Of a stretch of DNA of 64,000 bases, positions 12,191-23,749 are shown one piece after another. Location: assembly GCA_010015655.1 (NCBI GenBank), contig ML976665.1, positions 595,736 through 659,735 on the forward strand, in the 5' to 3' direction. Below the pieces are notes generated by a model, which ran no database searches, had not been told where the DNA came from, and worked only from the letters and a program-made list of their open reading frames with translations. Each line of letters starts with the position of its first letter. Position 1 is the first letter of the stretch. This DNA is from Bimuria novae-zelandiae CBS 107.79 (taxonomy: Eukaryota > Ascomycota > Dothideomycetes > Pleosporales > Didymosphaeriaceae). The translations under genes and the position numbers were made by a program.

Positions 12191-12717
12191 TTACTTGAAT
12201 ATCTGATCCTCGATCATCATCCAGTCTTCTGTGCCAGTTCTCGCAAAAGTTCGACCGTCCAAGCCGCTAGTGTCTTGCTCGGCGTTTCTGTTACATGGTG
12301 TACTGGGTTCGCCCAATGGTACTGATGCCTGTGTAGGAGTATCTTCGTCTTCGGCCCATATACGTCCCCGCGATCTGAGAGCTTCATCCCACTGCATCTC
12401 CTCTCTGATCTCCCTCTCCAGCGCCGGTCGTAGTTTCTGCGCTACCTGCTTCCTCACCTCCACCATCCTGCCCGCTTCTTCCTCCCGCTCTCGCGCCCTT
12501 CCTCGCTCGTTCTTCCACTGCAACCCGCTCCTTTCCTCACTCTCGCCTCTCGCGCCTTTCTCAGGTCATCCCGTCCCATATTCTCCTCCACCTGCTTCCG
12601 CGGTGCCGGCGCCCTCTTCTCCCTCAACTCTGCCGCGGACTTGTTGTAGCATCGGTATACGTGCGCGTTTACGGGGCGTAGACAGTTTGGGTTTGTGCAA
12701 CAGGGGATTGGTGGCAT
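12191..12717 (-). CDS. Unknown charged protein, apparent frameshift
   Basis: Two overlapping minus-strand frames look coding. The 5' frame (12717 down to about 12540) starts M-P-P-I-P-C-C-T-N-P-N-C with four closely spaced cysteines, then a Lys/Arg/Glu helix. The 3' frame (to 12191) continues the same charged-helix character and ends in an acidic tail E-D-W-M-M-I-E-D-Q-I-F-K. The frames cross near 12520-12550. The only GT-AG pairs that would bridge them there give introns of 23-34 nt, shorter than any other intron seen here. A longer intron starting GTATAC at 12660 and ending TTGCAG near 12520 restores frame but removes coding-like sequence. So this is a real gene with an unresolved junction, or a frameshifted one. 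Function unknown. Confidence 0.5.
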
Positions 12718-14180
12718 TTTGTATAGGAACGGTGTGCGTGTGGGATGGTTTTCTTTGTGGATGGTGGTAGGAGTTTGTGAAGGAGAAGCGGGAGAAGGGG
12801 TGGAGAGGGCTTTTATACTCTGCTGGGGGCGAGTTCAAGACGTGTTGGTGGGATGCGTGTGAGTCTGATTAAGAGTTTGAGAGAATGGAGGAGGGGGTTT
12901 ATCGCTGTGACGGAGGGCGAATAAGTGTGAGTCGAGAGTGTTGTGCCGAATGTGTGAGGCTGGCGGCGAGGGTTCTTTGACGCATACGCTGCTTTGTCAA
13001 GCGCGATGCCGCGCGGGGATGTTATGCGGCGTAGGTAGTGATATACCAGTGGGTGATGAACAAGGGACATAGTAACGCTAAAGGTTTGGAGAGTGGTGCA
13101 TCGTGCAAAGATGCAAGGGGCGGCTTTTATTGGGTTTCTGTACTCATTCGCCTTCACGGTACTAACAACAGGCTCAAATAGAGAATGCCGACCGGCAAGG
13201 CGACGCGATCCATCTCTAAGTGTGGGACCCTGGTGGAGCAAAAGGTGTCGGACGGACTCGTAGAGGCACAGACAGTTTTTATAGTCGTGAGAAACTTGGT
13301 ATACAGGGCAGTCTAAGCAACTAGTTAATCATAACGGCATTGGATATCGTCTCAAAGCGAAGAGTTTCAAGTATAACTGATTTTCATTCTCGGCACAACA
13401 ATACATCGCGACCTCAATCAGTACTGTGGACCCGTCGCTCTTTCCGAACCCAACCTTGCCACTTCCAACCCTCTGCCCACAAAGCTCCATACCCAAACTC
13501 CCAACGCGCTCTACTCCTTCTCTTTCCACATAGATCCCTCCAACCCCCAAATCAAGTATGCAGTGCCGTCTTTTCGTGCAGCGCAAAAGAAGTGCGCTTC
13601 TTAACGTGTCGGCAGAAACCCCTCATGTATAATGGCCGCTGTGTTATATACAGTTAACACGTGGCTCTTTTACAGTAGCGGCGACAGCGGCATTCCTGTA
13701 TCTGAGGGGCGGTTAATGGAAGATGAGGGGTGATGGGAAGGGGGACTTACGATAGAGAGGGAGTGAGGTGTGGCTCCCGTGAGCCTAGGGAGACTGGGAG
13801 GTCCAGGGGTTGGAGGGTAGTAGGAGTGTGACCACTCATTGCACGTTTCCGTGGAAAGGACGTATCCGTGGGGGAGGCGAAGGGCAATGATACTTATGGT
13901 AAGCATTGCGTTGCTTGTACGTTATTTGTGGTGCGATTGGAGGTCGGATAAGATCCGGGAGCACGCAGCGCGACGCTATGGGTGAGTGCGGTGGAGGCAT
14001 CGAGACGGTGTGATATCTCTGTTCAATTCGCGGAAAATTCCGGGATCCTGTTGTCACTCAGGCGTCGTGGAGTCTGAAGTGATTAGTATACAGTCCAGGT
14101 CCAATAACTGTTTGGGAACCTACACATTCTCGTCTTTTCTCATGCATTTGCAAGATCTGCTTTCTTTGCAGCAGCCACAG
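12718..14180. other. Intergenic, no supported gene
   Basis: Contains only short, mutually overlapping frames. Several pyrimidine/purine-rich stretches occur (for example 13420-13560 and 13690-13830), as expected for promoters and UTRs between divergent genes, but no domain or splice-consistent model emerges. Confidence 0.4.
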
Positions 14181-14193
14181 AAGCTCGCACTAG

Positions 14194-15075
14194 GAAGTTT
14201 CATAGATACCCATCTCGCATATCACCCTCGACAACTCGAGGGACGAGTTGCCTGATGTCTCATGGGAGGTGATAGGATATCTCACCAACGAAAGTTGGCA
14301 GTACGTTAAGGACAAGTACCATGAAATATGGACTCCCAACTTTCGCAAAAACTTAGAAAAGCGTCGAGGCGCCCCCAGCCAGCTAGACAAAGCAACGATG
14401 ACCAACATGACCGACGGAACGATAACTTTGGCACCTCGTTTCGCAAACGCTTCTACCTCAATGGTGGATGAAGAGCCAAAGCCTGTTCATGCTTCAAATC
14501 TCGCGGGACCGCATAAGTCTGGAATCACTACGATTGCCAAGACCTACGAAAATTTAGATGTCAACAAGGGCAATTCACGCGAAAACAATCTGGCGATAGG
14601 CTCCAAGTCCGTACAAGACATAGCCTTGAATTCCATTGCCGTCGCAGACCCTCCCGACGATAGCAGTTATGCAGCTCTGGAACTTAGGGAGAGTATTGCT
14701 GGCGATAAAAAGCGGAAGCGCAACGACTCCGACACAGGCACTGATGCAAAGCCTCTACTAGCACAGGAAGCCGAGAAGTCGGATCACAAGACAGCATGGT
14801 ACGAAGACATGTTGTCAAAAAGGGAGCGTTGGGAGCTGATGGACACTCTCGATTCATTAAAGACATAGCGTGAAACGTTGAAGAACAAGAAAACATCTAT
14901 CTCAACGCAGACCAGCGGCGATCTAGATGAGAATATCAAAATGCTTGATTTCATGTGGGATGTCCATCATGGCTTCTGGGGTTATAAATCAGCGGAAGAG
15001 TCGGGAGAAGACCGTGATTACCTCTCGAAACGTGGTGTCAAGGTCATCACAATTAACCAAGAAGGAACCTCGTAG
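14194..15075 (+). pseudogene. Unknown gene fragment with in-frame TAG
   Basis: One plus-strand frame is coding-like from about 14206 to 15075. It has a Trp/Tyr-rich N-terminal part containing V-S-W-E-V-I-G-Y-L and W-Q-Y-V-K-D-K-Y, a Ser/Asp linker, a basic K-K-R-K-R-N-D-S patch (possible nuclear signal) and a Trp-rich end around M-W-D-V-H-H-G-F-W-G-Y. It is interrupted once, by TAG at 14866-14868, after which the same frame resumes for 69 codons. A CAG-to-TAG change would explain it. A CATAG just before 14206 could be an intron acceptor, so an upstream exon is probably missing from this model. The family is not recognised. Confidence 0.4.
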
Positions 15076-16605
15076 ACCGGATCGGTCCCGAGACTCTATC
15101 GGGTGAATTTTGGTTTTGAGTGTAAGTCTGACTCTGGTCAACGGGCTCTACCCGACAAAGCTTACTGACTGCTTATTTTAGTCATCGCCAGCGCAACAAA
15201 GACGCTGCAGATAACCTTTTTTTTTTTTTTTTTGCTAAGACTCGCTGCTAAGTTGTTTAAACCTATCATGCGCGACATGGCAACCCTGAGGTGTTGTGAG
15301 GCCAGTATTCAGGTTTATCACTTAGTTGGCTTCCTGGGATGGTAGAAGCTGCGCAGTGGCCGTTTCTTTTCTCGCGATTCAGGTTCTCGCGTTTATGTGG
15401 CAGTGCCTGTCGGAATGGCATTCCTGAGGTTTTCTTTCTATATACCATAGGTACTTTCAGTATTTCACCCTTCACAGCAATCCCCTGGGGACTTTTAACC
15501 CGCCTTATACAACCTTCGTAGAGTATTTCTTTTTCACATACTCTCTCAATATTGCACTTTTCCAACGTGGAGCCTATTAAACGTGGCGTAATACGTTTAA
15601 TGCTTCCATAGTAGTATTTTCAATTGTGACGGAGCAAAAGGCTAACCTTCTGCTCCTACGGGAGTAGAATATTCTTAACGGGTTACATCAATCAATGTAT
15701 GGGCGATTCAAAGTCCTCGCATTTATTCTCTTATATTCCTAGCAAATTCGAGCCCAATCACGCACCTTGAAGAGAAATCTTTTCTATTGCGTTATACAGA
15801 ACTGAGTTCCCTCAATGCGTCAACACGCCTAGAAGGAAACACAGGCGTAGTTCCTATTACTGAATAGCCGTTGCTCGAATGGATAACCTCCATTGCGTAT
15901 ACCGTATGCAAGGCACTTACTTCCACCCTTTATCGGCCTTATGTGATCCGGGGCACTGCATGTTGATTAAGAGATCCAAAACCCCTTACTATAACCACCA
16001 AAATGAAATCTACAAGTACCTATGGTACTAATACCTTTACACCACTACTTATGCTCTGCGAGAATGTTAACACCATACTGGGTCTGTATACCAAAGTGCT
16101 GCAATTTAACTAGCGCAGTTGCAGTCGAAAGTCTATATCCCAAAAGCCAAAATAGTCGAGTTAACATTGTAGTGTCACAGGAGCCCCTAAGCAACGCAGT
16201 AGAGAGATGAAAACTACCCTTACCAAGCCATCTATCACTTAACAACCCTCCTTCGAGTTACAGTTCTCAAGCCCAGTCCTACCCCGCAAGAATGATTTCT
16301 ACAATACACCCCCACCTAACACACCCTCTGCTCCTGCATATGCCCATCTTCCCAATTCAACAATCAAAACCATAAGACTTTTCCTCAAAAAGTCTCAACG
16401 CCGTAAGAAAACTCAATTATACCACATATATACAAAAGTACCATAAGACGAACCCTTTGAATAATAGCAATGCGCGTTTATCTTAGAATATGACGCGATG
16501 GCTCGTCCTTCAGTTCCACATCGCGGGTAGCGAAGGAGAAAAGTATAGCCAGGAAGAAGCTCAGGGAGGGGCCCAGGAAGGTGCTTTGGTGGTGGCATCT
16601 GAATA
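15076..16605. other. Intergenic with a poly-T run
   Basis: About 1.5 kb with no supported gene. A run of about 17 T occurs at 15217-15233. AT content rises toward 16000-16450. Short frames on both strands show no domain or codon character. Confidence 0.4.
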
Positions 16606-16844
16606 TGTTACAATCAATGCAGTGAGACAAAGGGTAACCGTGCGAAGCAGTAAAATCAGTGTATCATGTATTGTGTTGTTGTTATTCTCGCAATGCTGCC
16701 CCATCCCCGAGCCAGCAGAAGGGTCTGTTTTTATGACGTATCTCATAATACTGTTGAGGTAAGATGTGCTTGGTAGGATGAGGAAGCAGCGTCAGACCAC
16801 CCTCACGTGGCACACGTAACACACTTTCCTCATAAACCGTCACA
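16606..16844 (-). mobile_element. Solo LTR of a Ty1/Copia-type element
   Basis: On the minus strand this 239-bp sequence begins TGTGACGGTTTATGAGG and ends with AACA. It is flanked by an exact 5-bp duplication GAATA (16601-16605 and 16845-16849). It closely matches the solo LTR at 21064-21324 and, more distantly, the LTRs at 35469-35714 and 45185-45427. There is no internal domain next to it, so it is a recombination product (solo LTR). It lies about 230 bp beyond the 3' end of the P450 gene. Confidence 0.85.
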
Positions 16845-17072
16845 GAATATGTAGGAGGGTGGCGCTTGGTTGGCTTTTGGTTTATGGATATACGTTTAAG
16901 GTGCGGATGCAAGTGGCGATTCTCGAACGCTGGTAATGATGATAGCAGATTAACATTTCACTAAACCGTGGCGATTTCACTACTTAGCACTACCATATTC
17001 TCCTACTCACAGCAGCCAAAAAACCACACAAACCCCAAACTTCACCAAAAGAAGCCTCTAAACCTAATACTC

Positions 17073-18791
17073 CTACCACTCCACCTCCATCATTTTCACC
17101 CTCAGCCCCCCCTTAGGCGTACTCGTAATCCCCGCACTTATCTCCAACACCTTCCCCTCATCCTCCAACTCCATCTCAAACCTTCCTACCAAAGCAGCCA
17201 ACAAGCACGCAAACTCTGCCTTCGCAAAGTCCTTCCCAATACAACTCCTCGGGCCATGCAAAAACGTCGTGACCGCGTAGTTACTCTCCGCGCCGCCGGT
17301 GTTGGCTTTTCCTGGCCCCATCCAGCGGTCGGGGACAAATTCTTTTGCATCAGCGCCCCAGAGGGCGGTGGACGTGTTGATAGCCCACGGACAGATGATG
17401 ATGGTCGTCCCGGCGGGGATAAAGTGCCCCTGGATCGTAGTATCTTCGCCTGCTTCGCGCAGGGTGAGCGCAACGGGCGGGAAGACGCGGGAAGTTTCAT
17501 TCAAAACCGCGTTAAGGAAGGGCAAATGATCGATATCCGCTGACGATATCTTTGCCTCTGGGTCACGCAGTGCAGGCAGGTTTGCGCGGAGTTCCTCCCT
17601 CAACCGGGTCTGCGCGTCAGGATGCTTACACAAGAGATACACAGCCCAAGTCAGCGACGACGCAGTCGTCTCATGGCCGGCAGCCAGAAACGTCATAAGC
17701 TGATTGACCATGTCGTCGTCGGAGAAGCCGCCGGATTCGATGGCAACGCTGAGGATGTCGACGTCGGTGCGGTCGCCTTTTTCGAGCTTGGCGCGCTTGG
17801 AGCGGACGAGTGAGGCCGAGACGCGCTTGATCGTGCGGATGGCTTCTTTGAATTCTTCGTTGCGCTTCACGGGGAGGTGGCGGATGAGCCATTCGGGGAG
17901 GAAGAAGGAGGCAATTTGCATCACTTTGGCGGTGGTGCTGGGGGAGAAGATGGTGCGGTAGGTTACGTTGAGCTCGTTGCTTGGATCGGCGATTGCGTTG
18001 AAGTCTTGTCCCATGCCGGCTAGCCCGATGATGTCGAGGGTGGCTCGGGAAGCCCAGTCGCGGATTTCTACGACAGATGAGCCAGTCTCGTCGGTCCTTA
18101 CAGCGTGGGCGATGGCGTTGGTCAGTTCGACTGACTTGTCCCAGAACACAGAGTAAAGATCTTTGATGTGCCGGAAAGCAAATGCGGGCATGAGTAGCCT
18201 TCTCTGACGCTGAGGGTTGTCAGAGTTGAAGTTCACATCCTTGAGAACGTACTCACTTTATGTTCGTCTCCCTCAGCCACAAGTATGCCTATCCCGAGCA
18301 GCCTCCCAATGCCTCTCCTTATACGTTCAGGCTTGCCAAACTCATAGCTCCTCTGTACTAAAACCTCCGCCAACACCTTTGGACTCGTAATCAAGACTCT
18401 CGGCTCATTGAACAACCACCTGTAGTAGATCACACCATCGTTGGGCACAGTATCGATCCATTCCCTTTGCGGTTCTCCACTTGGATCTTTGAGTATCCTC
18501 GCCCAGTTCCCAATGAGAAAGTTCGCACCCTAATGGTATCAGCTGGAAGCTCTTGCTCTCATGTTCGAGGAGTGAGGTACATACAGGCGCCTGTGGCAAA
18601 TGACGCAGAGGACTCAAAAACAGCGGATACACAAACGTCCCCCAGCAGAACTTGGCAAAAATCGCAATCGACGACAACGCAGCCACATTCCGCATCGGGC
18701 TCGCACTCAAAGCCGCCCACGGTGCATATCGTTGTGTGAAAAACGTGATTGCCGCGGCGGCAACGACCAAGGCACGCTTCGAGATCGCCAT
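17073..18791 (-). CDS. Cytochrome P450 monooxygenase
   Basis: Three exons (18585-18791, 18257-18529, 17073-18209) with introns of 55 and 47 nt, both phase 0; the product has 538 residues, normal for a microsomal fungal P450. The N-terminus is hydrophobic (membrane anchor, residues about 6-55) and is followed by a Pro-rich hinge. The I-helix oxygen-binding motif A-G-H-E-T-T lies near residue 337, the K-helix E-T-S-R near 398, and the heme loop F-L-H-G-P-R-S-C-I-G near 476-485 with Cys483 as the thiolate ligand. P-D-R-W precedes it. These are hallmarks of a class II enzyme using a separate NADPH-P450 reductase. The substrate is unknown; the region E-G-D-E-H-K then R-Q-R-R-L-L-M-P-A-F resembles CYP4/CYP52-like hydroxylases of unassigned role. 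No biosynthetic cluster is apparent. Confidence 0.92.
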
Positions 18792-19491
18792 GTGAGCTAC
18801 CCTTCCTTTCGAGAAGCAGTAGCTGGACCTAGAAAACGGAAGAACGAGAGAAAACAGAGTACAAGCAGCAACGGACAGATGCGCTTGATATAAGCTTACA
18901 ATGCAACACGTACAGCGTTTCATCGCAGTTGCCTGCGAATACGAAGCGCATCATCGGTTTCGGGTTAGCATGATCGGTGGCGGTGCGATGAGTTTTGCCG
19001 ATTCGCCGGGCGAAGACCGCTCCGGACCGTAAGCGCGCCAATAGACGACATGACCAGCTGGCAGTACCGGCGTTCGTCGCATAGTTGACCCGGTTTGGAA
19101 GAAGGGCAACGGGTGTGGTGTCGCTGGCGGATTGTTCAGATAACTGATTCATCAGCTAAAGCTGAACGAATACGTTATTTCCTCAGCTATACGTCGAAAG
19201 GACAGGTCACAAGTTCGCGGATCCAGGACCCGTTGACGCAGCGCCAAACGATTCGATACCGGACATGCGCGTATTGGTATTCTTTACGGGAGCTTGCGGT
19301 GTCAAAGGGGGATGCTACGTCGTAGTCGCTCTAGACCGCCACCCAAAATGAACACTGATCCTTCTCAAAACATAGAACGAGGGATCACACCTCTCTCCCA
19401 TGCAGACCACACCCTGCCACACTCGCTGAGCTCGCACGTCGAAATTTGCTTCGTTTTCGTCTCTACCGTTGATGTTGAGCATGCCAGCCCC
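18792..19491. other. Intergenic, probable P450 promoter side
   Basis: About 700 bp between the 5' end of the P450 gene and the 3' end of the next minus-strand gene. No supported ORF or repeat was seen. Confidence 0.4.
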
Positions 19492-20750
19492 TCATTCTCC
19501 ACTTGCCCCTTCCTCGTCGTGCTCATAGATGTCATCCTCTACGAACGGAACCTCATCATCATCATCCACACCCTCGTCTTCGGAATCCGATGCCGGCGCC
19601 TCCCCATCCCAGACCTCGTTCTCAATATCGGGCTCAGAGTCATAATCACTGACAAAGCGCGATAGATGCGATGCACTGCGCTTGAACGCATTCTGTATGT
19701 ACACCGACTTTGCCCACTCCTCCAGCTCCTCGTCATCGACTATCCAGTCCTCAGGGTCCGTGGAGGACGACGATTGCAATTGGTTCATCTCTGAGCGATC
19801 CACTTTGCGGTGCTTATAGTGGTATTTCTTCAGCGGTAGACGGAGGGTGAACCCAGCTTCTCTAAAATCGTACATGTAGGGCAGCAGGAACTGATGGAAG
19901 CGCGCGACCGTGGGGCGCTGGTAGTGTTGCGAGATGCACAGGTGGAGATCGAGGCGGGAGCCTTGCTGGTGCTTCACCTCGAAGAGCTGCCTGAGGTGCG
20001 CGAGCTTCTGCGTGATCTGCCGCTTCGACGAGCACCGCTGGTCCCACTGATCGGTGAAGATGACTAGCGAAAGCTTGCGCACGTGGTCCTTCGGGAGGAC
20101 TCCAAGACCGAAGAAGTCTTGGTTGAGGAAGTCGTTTAGGTCGGCGGCGTCCCAGATGTGGAACGTGACTTTGGCGTACAAGACTGATACGAGTTCGGTG
20201 AGGAAGGATTCCGTCAGGTACTTTCGCGAGAAAAGGTATGGAAGTGGGGTCTCGAGCCGTTTGATATAAGAAAGGCCTTCCTCTGCACGGCGGGATGGCA
20301 TGACCGAGATCCGGATCATCCTCGTGCACAAATGGCCATAGATCATTTCGCGTATCTCACGCGGGAGAACGCGAGTGACGTGCTCCGAAAGTTCTTGACA
20401 GTAGACCTGGGAGTGTGCTATCGCCGCGGCAAGAAATCGACTGTTCCATCGTCAGTGTGACACGTCCTTACTAAGGCACATCCGCTCAACCCCTCACATA
20501 CCTCCTCCTCTCCGCAATCTGCCCCGCCAGCTCCTTAGCTTCACTCCCCGAATCATTCGTTATCCAATACTTCGCGCGATATCTGCAAATGTTAACCCAC
20601 GAACCCACCTAGCCCCATCGAATCCGTGACTTACACTTTCTCGGCCTCACTTAGCTCCTTCGCATTCCTGCGGAAGTCTTCCGGGAACGGAGACGTATCA
20701 CGCAGTGGGTTTGGACGGACGTGGAACGTTGTGGGAAAGAAAGAAGACAT
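19492..20750 (-). CDS. Conserved fungal protein with F-box-like 'LPREIREMIY' segment
   Basis: Three exons (20635-20750, 20502-20582, 19492-20440) joined by introns of 52 and 61 nt with GTAAGT/GTATGT donors, and a CTGAC branch point before the second acceptor. The 1146-nt reading frame gives 381 residues. The N-terminus is M-S-S-F-F-P-T-T-F-H-V-R-P. Around residues 83-95 is V-L-P-R-E-I-R-E-M-I-Y-G-H, the same helix signature as in the small protein at 5625. The centre is a mixed alpha/beta region, and the C-terminus (about 325-381) is a very acidic Asp/Glu/Ser tail. Such proteins are widespread in fungi without a known function; a ubiquitin-ligase adaptor role is only a guess. Frame continuity across both introns supports the model strongly. 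Confidence 0.8.
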
Positions 20751-21063
20751 TTTCCGACGCGTGCGTTCGTGGGCCGACTTGGATATGGGATAGAGGAGGA
20801 GCGGGGGAAGTTTGCATCTTATAAGTTATGAGGTTTGAGGTTGGGAAGGATGCAGGGGATATCGCGCTAGGTGGTTGTTGCCTGAATTACGCCTAAGCTA
20901 GGCTGGATAAGGACTAAGCCGAGCCTACGCACGTAATCCAAATATCCAAATCAATTGATGCTTGCGAAGATAATGCAATCATCCTGTTCAGGTGGTTGAA
21001 TAGAATAAAAGAAAAGCACCTTGAGAAACCGGCCAAATTAAAGACCTACTTGAACTGGGAACT
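20751..21063. other. Intergenic / promoter region
   Basis: Upstream of the preceding minus-strand gene; no ORF of note. Its right border is the solo LTR. Confidence 0.4.
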
Positions 21064-21324
21064 TGTGACATTTTATGAGGAAAGTGGGTTACGTGTGACA
21101 CGTGAGGGTGGTCTAACGCTGCTTCCTCACCCTACCAAGCACCTCTTACCTCAACAGTATTATGAGATACGTCATGTAAATAGACCCCACTGCTGGCTCG
21201 TGGAGAGCGCAGCAGGAACACAACACAGACAACACAACACAGACAACACAACACAGACAACACAACACAGACAACACAACACAGACAACACAACACTTCA
21301 ATAAAACGCAATTTTACTGCGACA
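21064..21324 (+). mobile_element. Solo LTR of a Ty1/Copia-type element
   Basis: This 261-bp sequence begins TGTGACATTTTATGAGG and ends GCGACA. The flanking pentamers are GAACT (21059-21063) and GAACC (21325-21329), differing by one C/T transition. It is nearly collinear with the reverse complement of 16606-16844 through its first ~150 bp and then carries a private minisatellite. It lies about 60 bp beyond the 3' end of the carboxypeptidase gene. Confidence 0.8.
21218..21296 (+). repeat. 14-bp minisatellite inside the solo LTR
   Basis: Five full copies and one partial copy of ACACAACACAGACA in perfect tandem. It is absent from the related LTR at 16606-16844, where a single AC-rich stretch (AACAACAACACAATACA on the minus strand) occupies the equivalent place. 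This suggests local expansion by slippage after insertion. Confidence 0.9.
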
Positions 21325-21383
21325 GAACCTGGATATCATTATGTATTTTACCATGGCATCATTCCTAACAGCCCTCTGGCCGC

Positions 21384-22879
21384 CTACTCCAACCCCACCT
21401 TAATCGCCGCCAACGCCCAGTCCATAAACCCAGCATTCGTATCCAAGATGTTGGTGTTGAATTCCGACGACGTAGGGTAGAAGTTGCCCGACGGCGCAAA
21501 TTCCAACGTATAACCGTACACCTTATTCGCACCAGCCACCTGCCAGAATCTGCTGAACGCGTAGTCGTCAGTGGCGCCAGAGGTAGGATACAGCCCAACC
21601 GCCTGGTCCGACGAGTAGGAGCGTCCGCCCACGGCGTTCATCGCGTTGACCATAGCCGTTGAAACGGTCCTGATGTTGGTAAGGTCTTGCGATGGGATGT
21701 ACTCCTTGTATGCGGTGTCGCCAACGGTGCCGCGCTTGCCGTCGTAGGCGGTGTTGAGGAAGTTCATGGTGGAGCTGGTGGTCTGGTCATCGTCGTCGCC
21801 CCAGCTGTAGAGCAGGTCGCCGACTGCACTGTGGATGTCCATGAACCAGCGAATCTTGGGAAAGGTGCTGTAGACGGAGACGTGGTTCTTAGTCTCGGGC
21901 TCTGAGGCGGCGGCGGTGCCGGCGAAGGTTTCGGAGCTGGGCGAGGTGGATGCAGGGGCTACGTCAGCGGAGAAGTATTTCTTGAAGTTCCAGAGGAAAT
22001 CGAAGTTGCGATTCAGATCTACGCCGACGGACATGCCGCTGGTGCCAGACCTGGTGTTGCGGTTCTTCCTCCAGAGGTTGCTGTTCTTCTGATCATAAGC
22101 GATACCGTCGGGGTTGACGGCAGGGAAGAAGACTATGCCAGCAGCAAGAATGCTCTTGACCTGGGCATTTGTGTACGTCTTCCTGCCATATGTGAGACCA
22201 GTGCCGGCCTTGTTCGCCGCAAGCAAGTCGGCAATCCAGTAGATGAGATTGTCGGGGCCACCACGTTCCCGGGCATGGATGCCCGCGCTGAGGTAGAGAT
22301 GGTACTTGGACTTGTCGGTTCCAGCGCCCACGTAGCCGATGACCTGGCTGCGCCCTTCGAAGGTCTTATTGGGCAGCGTAAGCAGAGAGACACCATAGAC
22401 GCTTGCGAGGGCGTTGAGGGCGGAGGTAATCTCGTTGAGGTTCATGATGCTAGAAATGGTCGTGCCAGCGGCCTGTGTTCCCAGACCCTTGGGGGCGATG
22501 GTGCCCGCACTGAAGCGGTCGCCGGCGCCGATGGGCGCGGTTGACTGCCTCTTGACCAAGCTGCGCTTGATCTTGATCTCCGGGTCTAGCTCGTAGTGTT
22601 TCTCCAGCTCTATAATCTGAGCCTCGCTCAACCACGCAGCCAGCTTGAACATGCCATCGTCGGTCGGTTGTGCAACAGGTCTGCACCCTGTGATACGATA
22701 TGTGGTTAGCAGCGCCTTAGAAAGTCTTCCTTATCAGATCTCTTACCAAAGTCGTACGTGTCGTTGGCGACGACGTCACGGAAGTGGGCTGGCGACGGAG
22801 CCTGGAAGTGCACCGGCATCAACTCACCAAGCACCACGGTGCTCTGAAGAATGAGTGACGCAACCAGAGAATACTTCAT
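21384..22879 (-). CDS. Secreted M14 zinc carboxypeptidase (carboxypeptidase A type)
   Basis: Two exons (22747-22879 and 21384-22687) with a 59-nt intron (GTAAGA ... ATCACAG); 478 residues. Residues 1-18 form a signal peptide (M-K-Y-S-L-V-A-S-L-I-L-Q). A propeptide follows, ending at a Kex2-like K-R (about 90-91). The peptidase domain shows the zinc ligands H182 and E185 in G-I-H-A-R-E-R, the third ligand H330 in D-I-H-S-A, the substrate-binding segment V-D-L-N-R-N-F-D, and the catalytic glutamate E440 in Y-T-L-E-F. All key residues are present, so an active metallocarboxypeptidase removing C-terminal residues from peptides outside the cell is expected. The family is typical of fungal secretomes and is often induced during nitrogen starvation or host growth; no regulatory site could be read here. 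Confidence 0.93.
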
Positions 22880-23749
22880 GATGGTTAGTGTTGCCGTTGG
22901 AAGGATGCGGGTGAGTGACACACTGGTAGCGGGTGGCGCTCTATATGTTTTCATGGTGAGAGCACCAGGCCGTTTGTCCTATCGGCGCTCTGTTTCTCCT
23001 TACAACAGTCACGATCCAGGTACGAAGGTGAGAGCACGACTGTCGGGGTTATCCAGCCAATCAGCACCTGGGCCACGTCGCGTAGTGTTCCATGGACCTT
23101 CCCCAAAGCGTCTAGCGCCGGCTAGGGCATCAACCATGTTGGGGAGGTCCTCGGCGGCTCTACGTGAATGGCCGTCACACCTAGTCGCAATCCCCGTCCA
23201 CCTGCTACTCTGGCCATGTACTCCTGGCCTGCGCTATAGGAGTTGGCGTTGGCCTGGCGCCCAAGAACGCGCCATCGTTGGCGGCCTTCCACATCTGGCG
23301 GCGATCCGACATCTTTCATCTAAACCACCACGGCGAGTCTCTGGTGTGCGATAAGACGCGTTTGAGGTTACACCATGTGATCGCAATTAGGCGATGTGCG
23401 ACTGCGTGCGATCTGCAGGCTTCCCGGCGCGCGCGGGTGGCATCGTCAGTTGTAACCCAGTTGATTTGCTGCGTTGCAGCTGATAGACATCTAAATGCGG
23501 TGCTGAAGGAGGTTGCTGTGTATTGGGGGTGGACGCCGCGGCGGGTTTTTGTTTTGCAGTGTTGCGGAAGATAGGTGGTAGCGATACCCAGGGATGTTAC
23601 TTTCGTACAGTATTGTCAATAATAATGCCTGTTCACTGAGCAGATCGATAAAGCCTGTGGTAATTGTTGTGTACATACATCGTTTTAGCATTTCCTTTGA
23701 CATCAAAACATCTAAGTCGTTATTCGCACCCTACCTCTCCAAGACCGGC
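22880..23749. other. Intergenic, no supported gene
   Basis: About 870 bp between the carboxypeptidase 5' end and the 3' end of the BIM1-like gene. Only incidental frames are present. Confidence 0.4.

Noticed and set aside
16968..17543. 191-codon plus-strand frame over the P450 3' end
   Set aside because: Antisense shadow of the P450 exon, which has all P450 motifs on the other strand.
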